Notes under the pieces: generated by a model | The model's database searches: none | Told to the model about the DNA's origin: nothing | The model's input: the letters and a program-made list of their open reading frames with translations, nothing else | Made by a program: the position numbers and the translations under genes | Shown here: positions 34,542 through 45,075 of the stretch, in pieces | Layout: each line of letters starts with the position of its first letter | Position numbering within the stretch: position 1 is the first letter of the stretch | Assembly: GCA_030248225.1 (NCBI GenBank) | Contig: JASANE010024847.1 | Span: forward strand, 19,568 to 83,567 | DNA from: Trileptium ribeirensis | Lineage: Eukaryota > Nematoda > Enoplea > Enoplida > Thoracostomopsidae | DNA length: 64,000 nt | Reading direction: 5' to 3'

Positions 34542-34809
34542 GCAATATACAGCTCAATTCAACTGCCGGAGATGAATCTCTACCTCACTTATACCTCTGC
34601 TCAAGCTCCTGGGTATGAGTCAACGCTTTTGTTGTATTTGGTGCCATCATATCCTCCTGAAGACCTTCGTCGAGTCCGCCTTTTAATCAGCATTGAAGGC
34701 GTTCGGTTTGAGCAGACACTCACAGCACTGCCAAACTTAACTTACACGTTCGGTTGGGAGCGTCGAAATGTTTATAAGCAGAAGGTGTACGGATTGGCGA
34801 CAGCTCTTG
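34542..34809 (+). CDS. TENM: Teneurin exon m: FN-plug beta-sandwich
   Basis: Residues 652-740. Acceptor cctttcag, donor cttg/gttagt; phase 0 in, phase 1 out. Contains IQLPEMNLYLTYTSAQAPGY, then RVRLLISIEGVRFEQTLTAL, PNLTYTFGWERRNVYKQKVY and GLATALG. This matches the family pattern I.L....KLxYLSSRTxGYKSxL...VHLMVAVEGxLFxKxF.AxPxLxYTFxWDKxDxYxQKVxGLxxA, which belongs to the plug sealing the base of the YD barrel. Confidence 0.93.
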
Positions 34810-36987
34810 GTTAGTGTTTCCGTTAGATATATGCCGAGTTCGAACAGCTATTTCAATTTATGTCTATCAACAGATGGCACTCTGCTTCACAGCTATCCTA
34901 TGATATGCGGTTCTACACGTGTGTGAATGTGTGAGCGTTTATTGAATGGTTTAGAGTCAATGAACCCAATTTCTAGAAAATAGTCTGTTTAACATGACAT
35001 CAAAAATAGTCTAGAGGTTTTTCGGTATGCTGAATATAATGATTTGGTTATCTAGAGTTCAGCGTGCATATTTCATGTGTTTTCAATGGGTTTAGTCAAT
35101 GAATCCGATTTCCAGTTTATAGTCTTTGTTCAGTAGTTTTGTTACGTATTGCGTACAGGTCATTAAGAATTGTCTATATAGTTAACTGTTGGCTTTGTAC
35201 GATTGTTTGGTTATCTAGAGTCCGTCGCAAAATTGATGCGTTGTGAATATTGTTTTCGATACGTTTTAGAGATTTTCAATGGGTTCAGTGTTCCAGAGGA
35301 TTTAGGTTAATGAAACAGCCTGTTACAGGTGATTAATCAAAATGATAACTTCAAAATGGAACCACGCCCGCTCCGTTTCGCCCACGCATGCGAGATACTA
35401 GTGTATTGGTTGAAGCTAGCAGCGGTGACTCTAACTGCATTACAGCTAAATCTAGCTTAAGCAACATCTCCCTTATCCAGGAAACAGGCTAAGAAAGTAT
35501 TATAAAAAATTTGGATGGAAATTACACTTTCAGATTGGTGATTCATCAGTTTGGGTTACAGAAATCTTACTAAGTGGAAATTTCCAAATTTGTTCGGTGT
35601 CGTCACAATCACCGCAACGCATGCTGTTTCACATTTTGGCCGTAATTATTTGATCTTCTACTTTTCTCGGAGTCCAATAGAAAATCGAGATCGCTGATTA
35701 TTCAAAACAATTATAAACGTAAATCACTATATACTTATATCTCAGTTATAGATAAGAAATCCAAAAACTTTGTTTACGTGGTATGACATTTAGAAATCTC
35801 AGCCTTTGCTCTAAAAATTATACTCCTTCTACTGCAATGCACCGTCTAATGTTACTTGCGCGTTTATTTAAATTGCTGGCCATAAAAGGTAATAAAATTT
35901 TCTCGCCAATAACTTTATTTAGCAAGGCACAGTGTCAAACACAACATATTAATTTATGTGGTGTACGCCACTCCATATTAATACTATTCCGCGTTCGCCA
36001 CACCGTCAGTTTTTTAAAACACGGTGTCCGTGACACCACACCACCAAAATACATTAGCTAACAAGACTGGCTGCTTTTGTTATATGGTATGGGTGCAATT
36101 CTTCCCGTGTATACGGTATAGTTCACACTAACCCGGGCAAAAGTTCTAAGCGGTTGGGACATTATAACTTGAAAGCCGCATCAATTTACTTTTTCAGTGA
36201 AACAACATTCGTTAGGTGTTTATGTTGGAAGAGCATTACCATTTCAACATGCTGAACGATAATGAGTAACGATTATGTAGCGCTGAACGTAATGTTTGCA
36301 GTAAATTGAATATGCGAAAATATTCTTAAAGATTGTTCTTGAAATGTATGCCTGGCCAATGGTTATTTACTGTATACTTTACGACTATTAACTCAGTAAG
36401 GAAATTTGTGAAACTTTTATAGTTGGTATTTCCTAAATTCGGGTTGTAATCGTTTCGAGCCAATTATTTGAAATGATTTATTGAATGTATGAGTTCACTT
36501 AGTCAGCACGCTTATCATTTTCTTTTGACGCCATGTACAAAATGCTATTAAGAAAGCAATCATTGCAATGACGAATCCAAAATTTTCGTTTGCGAACGCG
36601 CAGCGATTGACTACAAAATGGTGTAGCTTCGGTTCCCTAACAAAATGTTCCTGTTTGCTGTTTTGCTATGTCTATGTTTCAGAACGCGCAACCCCCAAAC
36701 TTGCACTCCACATTTTTTATGTAGCACATTTATCGTTGTATTAATAATAATACGTGTAACTCGTCAACATCACATGTGGTTTATAGCTTTTAAACCATTA
36801 AATGGGTATAATGAAAACTAATCGTTAACACAACAATGTTTTGTTGCTTAACACAGTAGAAATAATGCCGATAACTTGCATATGTACCTGCTAATTAGCA
36901 AAGAACTTACTTTTCGGAAATGTTTGTGTATCTGAAAACATGTCAGTTTGAAGATGTTCAAAATGGACTAGATTGCATATGTTTCAG
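34810..36987. other. Intron m-n; degenerate internal repeats
   Basis: Between 34,890 and 35,310 an approximately 180-bp theme recurs two or three times (TTTGGTTATCTAGAGT; TTTTCAATGGGTT; GTCAATGAA-CC-ATTTC). At 35,955-36,050 short inverted or direct GGTGT-CGCCAC motifs occur. No gene. Confidence 0.45.
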
Positions 36988-37128
36988 TAACTGTCGGTTA
37001 CGAATACGAGGGATGTTCCAAACCATTTTGGATGTACGATGAAGTGAAAATGGCTGGCTTTGGATCGCCCATATCTGCAATTGGCGGATGGAATCTAAAC
37101 ATACACCATCACCTAGATCCTGTTGGAG
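36988..37128 (+). CDS. TENM: Teneurin exon n: end of FN-plug
   Basis: Residues 741-787, phase 1 in and out. Acceptor gtttcag, donor ggag/gtaata. Reads VTVGYEYEGCSKPFWMYDEV then GGWNLNIHHHLDPVGG, matching VSVGYEYESCxxLILWEKRT...GGWSLDKHHxLNxxxG of the family. Confidence 0.93.
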
Positions 37129-38120
37129 GTAATACTTCTTTATGCACTGTCTGTACTAATTAAAGAACTGGAAATCTGGGTGGTATACATATATATAGGT
37201 GTCCAAAGTTCGTCGGGTTAATGGGGCGTACGGTGTTGGCGATGGGAGGAAGTGGATGATATTTCCCGGTAAGGAAATTGTAGGCTATGGAGTGTAACCA
37301 GTAACTTGTTCTGCGTTCTCCAATTTTTATTCATAATCTTCCCCATCTTACCTTCACAATATTTAACTTTAACCTTTCATTTTTGTAATTTTGAGTGAAA
37401 GTTGCTAAAGTTTATTCCGGGCATCTTTGGTGCGGCAGAAAGGGCGATAAATGTGATATAGGGAGGTAAAACTCTCAGGAGCGTAACTCCTACCGCTATG
37501 AACACCATTGACCCATAGCTAGTTGAATTGGCTATTCTCTATGTTCTTTTAACCCATAGGCGTCGATGGTGGTGTCCGCGAGCACGTCCTAAAATTTGTG
37601 CAAAAATACGCTTAAATAGGAAAAATTTTGGCAATAATTGTGGAAAAATTGGCAAAAATAGTGGAAAATAGGAACATTTATCTGCAAATTGGGGAAAAAT
37701 TTAGCAAAATCGTAAAAAAACTTTGGAATTCCGGAAACATTTCAAAAATTTCTTCCTGGCGGTAACCTCCACCCTGTGAACCCCTGAGCTGACAACCTTC
37801 GACACATACAATTTAGCTTTGTACCGTTGTTAACGCCACATTATAGCTCAAAATAACAATTTTAACATTAAAAGTTTTGTCATAATTTCAACCTAAATTA
37901 AATTGTTAGGTTGAAGTGAATTTCGTTATTTTAGGAGTGGTTTGCATGTGGCTTAGGGAAATCCAACCTTTAGAAGCCTAACCTCTACTCCTGCGAGCAC
38001 CTAAGATCCATAGCTGGCTGAATTGAATATACTCTCTATAGCATTCAAACTAAGCACCGATATTAATTCCACATATATAATAGCTTAATATAATAATTTT
38101 AACAACAATCTCAGCCTAGA
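37129..38120. other. Intron n-o, left part; repeat-like
   Basis: 37,600-37,760 carries repeated (G)GAAAAATT-GGCAAAAAT motifs. 37,440-37,560 and 37,780-38,000 share TAACTCCTACC and CATAGCT(A/G)G-TGAATTG phrases, suggesting a duplicated repeat. Nothing coding. Confidence 0.4.
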
Positions 38121-38320
38121 TTAACCCTTTTATACCGGACCTAATGTGTGTATCGTGCAATGTTTGATAAACTCAAGCCGTCGCCAGGGATCGAACCCGG
38201 CACGTACGGGTGAACCTTGTGTACGCGAACCACTGAGCTATCTGCGAGCTGTTGCTCGGTTCCTTAAGGAACCTCACAACGTGAACGAATAACAACGCAC
38301 GTTCAAACGTGCGACATACG
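38121..38320 (-). mobile_element. tRNA-derived SINE, near full length (minus)
   Basis: Reverse complement shows a Pol III A box TAGCTCAGTGG (38,230-38,240) and a B box GGTTCGATCCC (38,187-38,197), separated as in tRNA genes. Upstream on the element is the palindrome GGTTCCTTAAGGAACC (38,260-38,275); the 3' part ends TATAAAAGGGTTAA. The tRNA-like core sits in the middle of the 200-bp unit, and its acceptor ends do not pair, so it is a SINE and not a tRNA gene. Matching copy at 59,818-60,016. Confidence 0.85.
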
Positions 38321-38536
38321 ACATGAAAAGATTAAATTGCTAGGTTGAGGTGAATTCCGTTATTTTAGCAGTGCAATTTTTGGGAAATAAAATGCTCTTT
38401 ATTAATCATTTTATCTAATAAAGATAATAAGCACACTTAGCTGCTTCTAATTTCAAGCCCCTGAAACTGGCCATTTAACCAAATGACGTTTGTACAATTT
38501 GTGAATATACAGCTGCCTAATCAACAAATCTTTCAG

Positions 38537-38792
38537 GAGTGTTGGAAAAGGGTGACGGCACTGTGAGATATCTTGCAGAGGAGCCACCGTTGCTTCGAAC
38601 AGTTTTTGGTAACGGTCAGCAGCGTCCGCTGGAATGTGACGAAGGCATATGTGAAGGCCCTGCGTCGGCAGGGCAGTTATTTTTACCCATTGCTATTGCA
38701 GCTGGTAAAGAAGGAAGCCTTTTTATCGGAGACTACAATATCATTCGGCGAGTAACACCGAATAACATGATTGTTACGGTTTTGGAACTTAG
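38537..38792 (+). CDS. TENM: Teneurin exon o: start of the NHL beta-propeller
   Basis: Residues 788-872. Acceptor ctttcag, donor ttag/gtgagc; phase 1 in, phase 2 out. Reads VLEKGDGTVRYLAEEPPLLR, then FGNGQQRPLEC, LFLPIAIAAGKEGSLFIGDY and NIIRRVTP. These equal the family's ILHKGxGENxFxxQQPPxIxxIMGNGxxR and LxPVALAxGxDGSLYVGDFNYIRRI. The last stretch is the first NHL blade. Confidence 0.94.
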
Positions 38793-39518
38793 GTGAGCTA
38801 GAACTGTTACAGCATATAATTATACCTCACATAATAAGATAACTCATTGTAAAGCCATTGATCAATAACTGTTTAAGAAATGATTTTGCATGTGAAAGGC
38901 AGATGATGTACCGTTGTAAAATAAGCATTCTACATTCTGTTGAAACGTTGAAATTAGACGCACATTATAAATTTAAGTTTTAGTTTACTTAAAACTGAGG
39001 TTAAACTACTTTTGGTACTGCTGAACCAGGTTTATAATGACATCACTTTCTCATATGCTTTTCCTTTAAACTTGAATATTTTGAATTTTACTATTTGACA
39101 TTATCTTGCGGCTCGTTAACCTTCGTTCTCAACAAAGCTACCAACTAGCCGGAAAGCCATTTTTAGAATAACTACATTTGAAGACCATTCGTGATATTCG
39201 ATTTTAAGAAGAAAGTTTCTTTTATATGTAGGAACAACTTTGGTGCTTATGGCAAGGCGAATATTGTATTGTATGGTTCTAAGGAATTTAGTTTTTAATA
39301 TATATATATATATATATATAAACAACTTAGCAAATTTGACACGGATAGCATGATATGCTAGCTGCGTGAACTTGTATTTTTGTTGACCCTTGAACGAAGC
39401 TACATAGTGTTATTTTGATTACAGGTATTCGCCGCAATCATAATGCAATCATATGATGCTAAACATAGATTTGTGCCATTATTACTCAGCCGTCATAATA
39501 CAGTTCCACATGTTTTAG
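38793..39518. other. Intron o-p; (TA)n microsatellite
   Basis: A (TA) run at 39,298-39,320. Otherwise featureless. Confidence 0.6.
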
Positions 39519-39760
39519 TGCTTCCGATACAGCTCATCCGTACAGTCTTGCAGTACATCCAGCAACCGGTGAACTTTATATATCGCTACCTTTGAGACGG
39601 CAAATTTGGCGTGTTCGTGAAAGCTATCTGGACATATCTCCAAGCAGTCCGTCTTCTAATTACGAGGTTTTTGCTGGATCTGGTCAGCCCTGTGTACTTA
39701 GTGCTACAAAGTGTGGAGATCATGGCCCTGCCCAAATGGCTAGACTAAACTTCCCTAAAG
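39519..39760 (+). CDS. TENM: Teneurin exon p: NHL propeller blade 2
   Basis: Residues 873-953. Acceptor tgttttag, donor aaag/gtaagt; phase 2 in, phase 1 out. Reads HPYSLAVHPATGELYISLPL and RRQIWRVRES, then EVFAGSGQPC and KCGDHGPAQMARLNFPKG, matching H.YYLAVDPVxGxLYxSDTNSRRIYRVKS...EVVAGTGEQC....RCGDGGxAxxAxLxxPxG. Confidence 0.94.
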
Positions 39761-40950
39761 GTAAGTGGTTACTGTTCTCTATACCGTTTAAAATGTTGTG
39801 GTTTTAAATAAAGCCACGCAGTTCTGCGCAAATGCGACATTTTTGTTTTGATAAGGCTCAACCACCTCTGGGTTTACTCACAGCACGTAATTGCTACCAT
39901 TAAATATATGCACTTCTTTCAAAATGTTAGCGACTGTATTGAACAAATAATTTATTCTGACAAGTGTGAAATTTGAAAATACCTGACAATAGCTCGACTA
40001 CTGTGGCAAAATTTTTCGGAACGCAGTTGTTTTGTGCCTTTTATCGGGTTAATTCGATAAATGGTGATTTTTCATATACCCCGCCCACTTCACAAATGGT
40101 CATTTTTCAATTTTAGTACCTTCCATTCAGGTGGACTAGGCGGTTCAGAAAATCTTTATGACTTCGTTGGGTTACCAACGGTTTTCAATGTTACCTTGGT
40201 CCCAAGAAATTTTCGAAAAAATTTTCAATAAGTCTAGGTCGTAACTTGTTCAACCAGTTTGTAGCTTAGTATGACACCACGGTTCGGCTCAGCTTGTGAA
40301 TATGGTTCGAATACTATATAAAATTTTGCATTCCGTGATAATTGTTTCAAAAATTTTGATACCAAGGAAACCTTTTGTAACACAAAAAATCTGAAAAAAT
40401 TCATAAATGTGGTTATAATGCACAGAGTAGAAAACAATATCAGTAAAAAATATAGTTCTAGAACGTATTTCTTCTATCTATTGGCAATCCAATAACAAAA
40501 TTTCGATCTTCGCAGCATTATGATCAAAGATATGTTGCCAGTGCGGAAATAAAACTGTACAGCATGTTACCACAGAAATTCATGATATGAGAGCATAAAG
40601 CCACAGCAGTGCTTCACGCGTTATAAAGACATCTAGCTTTCATTGTAAAATTTTTGACCTATAAATGTTTGGTAGTAAATTCAAAGAACACCCACAGAAA
40701 CTACCGGTTTAATTCTATTTTTGTAAATTTTTCAAACTGTGTATATTTTTTCGATAGTTTACAGTATTGGGTTGTAATTTTCTTCAGTTTAATGGACGTA
40801 AAAATAAATATGTACTGAAAAGGACGAACGGGTTGGTATTTATATGTCATAGACTCATACCAAATGGAGATAGAAGATAGAAGAGATGTTTAGTCATTCT
40901 GCTTCGCATAAGGAATTGAATTCGGCAATGTTAAACCTTGCGTTGGAATG
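39761..40950. other. Intron p-q, left part; nothing recognised
   Basis: No supported feature. Confidence 0.5.
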
Positions 40951-41430
40951 TCATTGAAGGCTTTAAGTAATTTTGTTGATCCTTTCCTTCTTAAACTAAT
41001 GTGTATTTCGTACAGCCTTGAACAGACCTGTGCCGCATCGGTGGTCAGAAACTGGTTAGTTTTGGTGCGAGCTTCGCACTCTTGGTGGAAGCTCTTGCTC
41101 AATTCATTATTAAAGAGCCCCCATAAAGTGAGCAATCAACAACGCACGCGCCAACTTAAGCGGCACGACAAACTCGGTTTGTGCCCTATTAGACAAATTT
41201 GCCAATTTAAGAACAAAATAGTTAAATGAGTGATAGTATAAATTTTGATAAACCCTTTCCTTCTTAAACTAATGTGTATTTCGTACAGCCTTAAACAAAA
41301 TGGATTGCTTTGGTGAGCTTCGTGCGCTTGCCACTACTCTAAGTCGGAGCTGTTGCTCAGTTGTTTAAGCTACCTCACAAATTAAAGACCAACAACGCAC
41401 GTGCAAACGCCCGCTGGACGGCAAGCTCAT
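40951..41430 (-). repeat. Two tandem diverged SINE fragments
   Basis: Each starts with the same non-tRNA piece (TTCTTAAACTAATGTGTATT TCGTACAGCCTT at 40,988-41,020 and 41,260-41,292). Each then continues into the SINE block (GAGCTTCG-GC..., GAGCTGTTGCTCA-TT, TTTAAG-TACCTC, CAACAACGCACG) also found at 38,240-38,310. An older insertion that duplicated in place or inserted twice. Confidence 0.65.
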
Positions 41431-41689
41431 GGTACAACGCTTTGTAATGTATCTGATCAATGTGTCAATTTAAGAACTAAAGGGTTAAGTATCAGAACAG
41501 AACAGAAAATATGTGATACTAATTCTGGAAGGCTCTTTGTATGTTATCAACCCTGTTTAGCGAATGTTGGGCACTTGCGCTGAAAATGTTTCGTCAAATT
41601 AGTTTTAGCATATCAGTTTGAACCTATGAGCTATAGAGATCAAATTGTATTTTTATGTAATGAGACTATGATCGCTAGTTTATGATTAG

Positions 41690-41841
41690 GTATGGCTTTC
41701 GCACCTCGTGGTGAATTGTTCTTTGCCGACGAACGGAAAATTCGTGTGATCGATAAAAGCGGAACGATTAGTACTTTCCTAGCGGCGCCAGAACATGTTT
41801 CAGAGCTTCAAGCGTGTGATGTTGAGTTTAATCTTGCCGAG
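41690..41841 (+). CDS. TENM: Teneurin exon q: NHL propeller blade 3
   Basis: Residues 954-1004, phase 1 in, phase 0 out. Acceptor tatgattag, donor cgag/gttagc. Reads MAFAPRGELFFADERKIRVI then DKSGTISTFLAA and LQACDVEFNLAE, matching IAVDKNGLxYFVDxTxIRKVDxNGIISTLLG...LxCDxxMxxxQVxLE. Confidence 0.93.
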
Positions 41842-42252
41842 GTTAGCTTATTTAGTTTCTTTTAATTTCATGAAACATTCATTTTATTATGAATACAAGA
41901 ATATAATTTTATACGTATCTACAAAAGTACAAAATCATTATCGTCAATATTATGTGACGAACTATAAGGTTGTGTCTCTTCTCATATATTCTTTGTGTCT
42001 ATTCTAAAATATATATTATAATCTTTTGACGTTTATGATGTTATATAGGCTGTGAAATTAGGAACAGTATCTTATTTATCTTGCTAAACTCAGGTGTTTT
42101 CTGAATAACATTCCCGCGGAGTTAATTTTCACTGTCTAAATGTAATATTATGACATTCATTTTCTAATATTTGTTACGAATTGCTTTGCTTTATCTAAAT
42201 ATAATTGCTGAAATGTTAGCATCAACGCCTAAACGCATGTAAATTTTTTTAG
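41842..42252. other. Intron q-r; nothing recognised
   Basis: AT-rich 411-bp intron. Confidence 0.7.
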
Positions 42253-43459
42253 CTAAAACTCATATGGCCAACTCATTTGGCGATCAATCCGCTTTCTGAA
42301 GATTTGCTCATCCTCGACTCGAATACGGTTTATCAAATCGAGTCGCGCGCCACCGGGCGAATTATTGCTGGAGCGCCGTCACATTGTCATCGGTTGTCGC
42401 TAAATCGCACTGTACCCACACGCCCCAAGAAGTCTGTATCTGGTTCAAACACAATAATTGTATCCGCTCGTTCTACTCAGCTGATAGGCGCTCGTGCAAT
42501 TGCTGTAACTTCCCAGGGAAGGCTGCTAATATTGGAGTCAGACAATAAACGTATTCATCGAATTCGAATGCTCGAAATTAGTGCAGGTTCTCTGACATCT
42601 GGTGTGGATTCTGACAGCGGCGATTACCCGTTACGATACGGATACTCGGTTCATCTAGGATTGCTTGCAGGCGCGGAATCAAACTGTGACTGCGATCGAC
42701 AAAATTGTCCATGCGATGACAACGAATGGGTGTTGGCAGCGCGTGGACATCTGCACGGCCCTGTTGCCTTAGCTTTGTCACCAACCCCTGATGCAACGGT
42801 TTTTATCGCCGACCAGGGTAATTTGAAAATTAGAGCTGTGTCACCATCACTACCTCAGCTGCATTCTGCTGTTACCGAGACCGGAATTCCTGATGATGAA
42901 CTTAGCCATGCAACAAAGAACCACTATGAGCTTTACGATGCGGGAGCGGGTGAAGTATACACTTTTAATCGTCATGGACAGCACGTCAGCACACGGCATA
43001 TCCTTACTGGTATATATTTGTACAATTTCACCTACCATATCGACACTAGCTTTGGTCGATTAGTTCAGGTAACTGGCTCCGGTGGTCATAAGCTGTACAT
43101 TAATCGACGACAAAGCACAACCCTTGTACTCAAAGATTCACGTGGTGTACAGCACAAGGCACATCTCAATCATTACGGCTGGCTCGAAGCATTCCATGCT
43201 TCCGACGGCTCAGCATACCATTTTGAGTATGATGCTAACACCGGGCTTCTCACTAGTCGACGCAGCCCCGACGGAAAAATTTGGTTTTACAGCTACGATT
43301 ATGAGGGTCATGCGCGTCAGGTTGTAGGCCCAACGGGCTCTACTTATAGTCTCACTGCTGATGTTTTCGAAGACAGTTTGTTGTCGTCGGTGGAAGATGC
43401 TGATGGACAAATCATTAAACGGTATTCAGTAAAGGACAGTTCAATTGAAATTAAAGAAG
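42253..43459 (+). CDS. TENM: Teneurin exon r: NHL blades 4-6 and start of the YD shell
   Basis: Residues 1005-1406. Acceptor tttttttag, donor gaag/gtaaat; phase 0 in, phase 1 out. LIWPTHLAINPLSEDLLILD and RIIAGAPSHC start blade 4. RAIAVTSQGRLLILESDNKR is blade 5. The family's GAASDCDCK motif is present as LLAGAESNCDCDRQNCPC, and FIADQGNLKIRAVSP ends the propeller. The YD region starts at about 42,930 with ELYDAGAGEVYTFNRHGQHV, GIYLYNFTYHIDTSFGRLVQ, AYHFEYDANTGLLTSRRSPD and WFYSYDYEGHARQVVGPTGS. Length and order are as in other teneurins. Confidence 0.96.
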
Positions 43460-44455
43460 GTAAATTTATTTTAATTTTGGCGTAAAACATTCTTTGTATA
43501 CTGTTGCGACAATTGTTTTTGTGGTGGTTGCTTTTGGGACCTTGATTACAGTTGTGAAAAACAGAATACTTACACCTTGGAAACACAAAGACACATAAAT
43601 ATCCAAAATTTATAGTAATATATAACAGCAATATAAATGAGTGCAGGTATATTCATTTAGATGTTGAAATTGCATAATTGTGTGTATCAATAATATATGA
43701 CAAGTATACCTGAGGGGTTTTGAAAAACATGTATACCTGCATTTATAGCCGTTTTAGAATTGTGCACACTTTGTCTACACTAAACACAACGACCTCATAC
43801 ACAAGCCATATCTATAATTTCTTCAAATTTGTAATACTTGGTGGAAATTACAATTCAACTTTAAATTTAGATTAGAAACCAGGGTGATGGCCGGCTTTCG
43901 GCCGGTGCAGGCCTAAGGTCTGCAGCACCCTTGAAGCTAGGCCTGCGGCCCCGGTTTTGAATAATAAATGACACATCTGTATAAACCCATAAAACAACCA
44001 GCAATAACCTTTTGTGTATTTATGTAATGGCAAAGAATTTATATTTGAAAATATTTAGTACTTCCACCGGGTCAGTGTTAGCGGAACCTAATAGACGAAA
44101 ATTAACTACTCCAATCGAATCAGCTTTTCAAATTACATGAGACTAATTTTATTTTTTCGATTTTTGGTCTCCTGAGGCTCGTATTGGGAGTAGTGTCCTC
44201 TGGATAGCCTGACCCTCCATAACTTCCTAGCGGGACCTAAAATTTACCGCTCCAATTGACTCAAACGGTCAAGCTACGCTGTACAAGGTCCAACTGAAAA
44301 CAGTTGAAAAAATTTTTGATCACACCGTGATCCCAACCTCGAATTTGGGACAGACTCAGACATACAGATGTGGCTCTTATAGTATATGATGATACACAAT
44401 TTAAAATCTAAACGAAAAATATGACTGAAAGTGTTCAAAATGTCGTCATTAACAG
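43460..44455. other. Intron r-s; GC-rich hairpin patch
   Basis: GCCGGCTTTCGGCCGG and nearby CAGGCCTAAGGTC / TAGGCCTGCGGCC palindromes at 43,888-43,960, inside otherwise AT-rich DNA. 44,170-44,350 looks like an interspersed repeat fragment. No gene. Confidence 0.45.
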
Positions 44456-45075
44456 CTCGTGACATTTCAAGACAAAGCATTCATATTTATTTAACTTATA
44501 AATCACCTAAACTCAGCGTAATTCATGGCCATGTTTTTGTAGAATATAACGATCGCACAGTGTTTACGTCAGCTTTTGGAAATCGGGGGTTTCAAGCTGT
44601 AGACACATCACTGCAAAGTATATCATTCGACGCAAGAACGCACTCGTTGCTAGCTCCGTATCAAACTGCTCTTCTACGGCGCAAGATTTTGATTCCAGCA
44701 GTGAGGTTGAGTGCTTCAAACAGCGCAAGAACTAATCGTCTATCGTTGTCCCACAAACTGGAGTGGCGGTGGTATTTACGACGACGTGCGTCAACAAAGC
44801 GCCGCAGAGCTGTTTCTGATTCTACAATACTGGGTGATTTTGTCGAGCATCGACGTCATCTTAGACATCGTAGAAGACGAATTCGCAGTGCTAATCGTAG
44901 TTTTAGTGGAACAACAGCAGGTGATTATTTTGGTCTGAAATTCGAAAACAGCGGCTTGATAAGGAAACGGCAATACCATGGTCGAATTTTATCGCGGAAA
45001 CGGCGCAACAGTATATCATCGGCAGCCGCAGTAACACCGTCAAAGCGAATACTTCAGGTTGGCCGGAAGATGCGG
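44456..45075 (+). CDS. TENM: Teneurin exon s: YD shell with Arg-rich insertion
   Basis: Residues 1407-1613. Acceptor cattaacag (an acceptor at 44431, ctgaaag, would keep phase and add about 8 residues); donor gcgg/gtatga, phase 0 out. The first part (VIHGHVFVEYNDRTVFTSAF, LLAPYQTALLRRK) matches the poorly conserved YD segment before the NGLNxVEWR motif, which here is RLSLSHKLEWRW. In known teneurins about a dozen residues then lead to FGRRLRV. Here roughly 80-90 extra residues intervene (44,773-45,055), rich in Arg (RRRASTKRRR, LRHRRRRIRS, RKRRNS), before VGRKMR at the exon end. The segment is open, in frame and less AT-rich than the flanking introns. I found no pair of internal splice sites that would remove it in phase. 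Confidence 0.85.

Noticed and set aside
38170..38245. tRNA gene on the minus strand
   Set aside because: A and B boxes are present, but the acceptor and anticodon stems do not pair and the unit repeats inside a 200-bp SINE.
44772..45057. Treating the Arg-rich part of exon s as an intron
   Set aside because: The candidate donors (44,772; 44,786) and the acceptor before 45,058 are out of phase with one another. The segment is open and less AT-rich than the introns.
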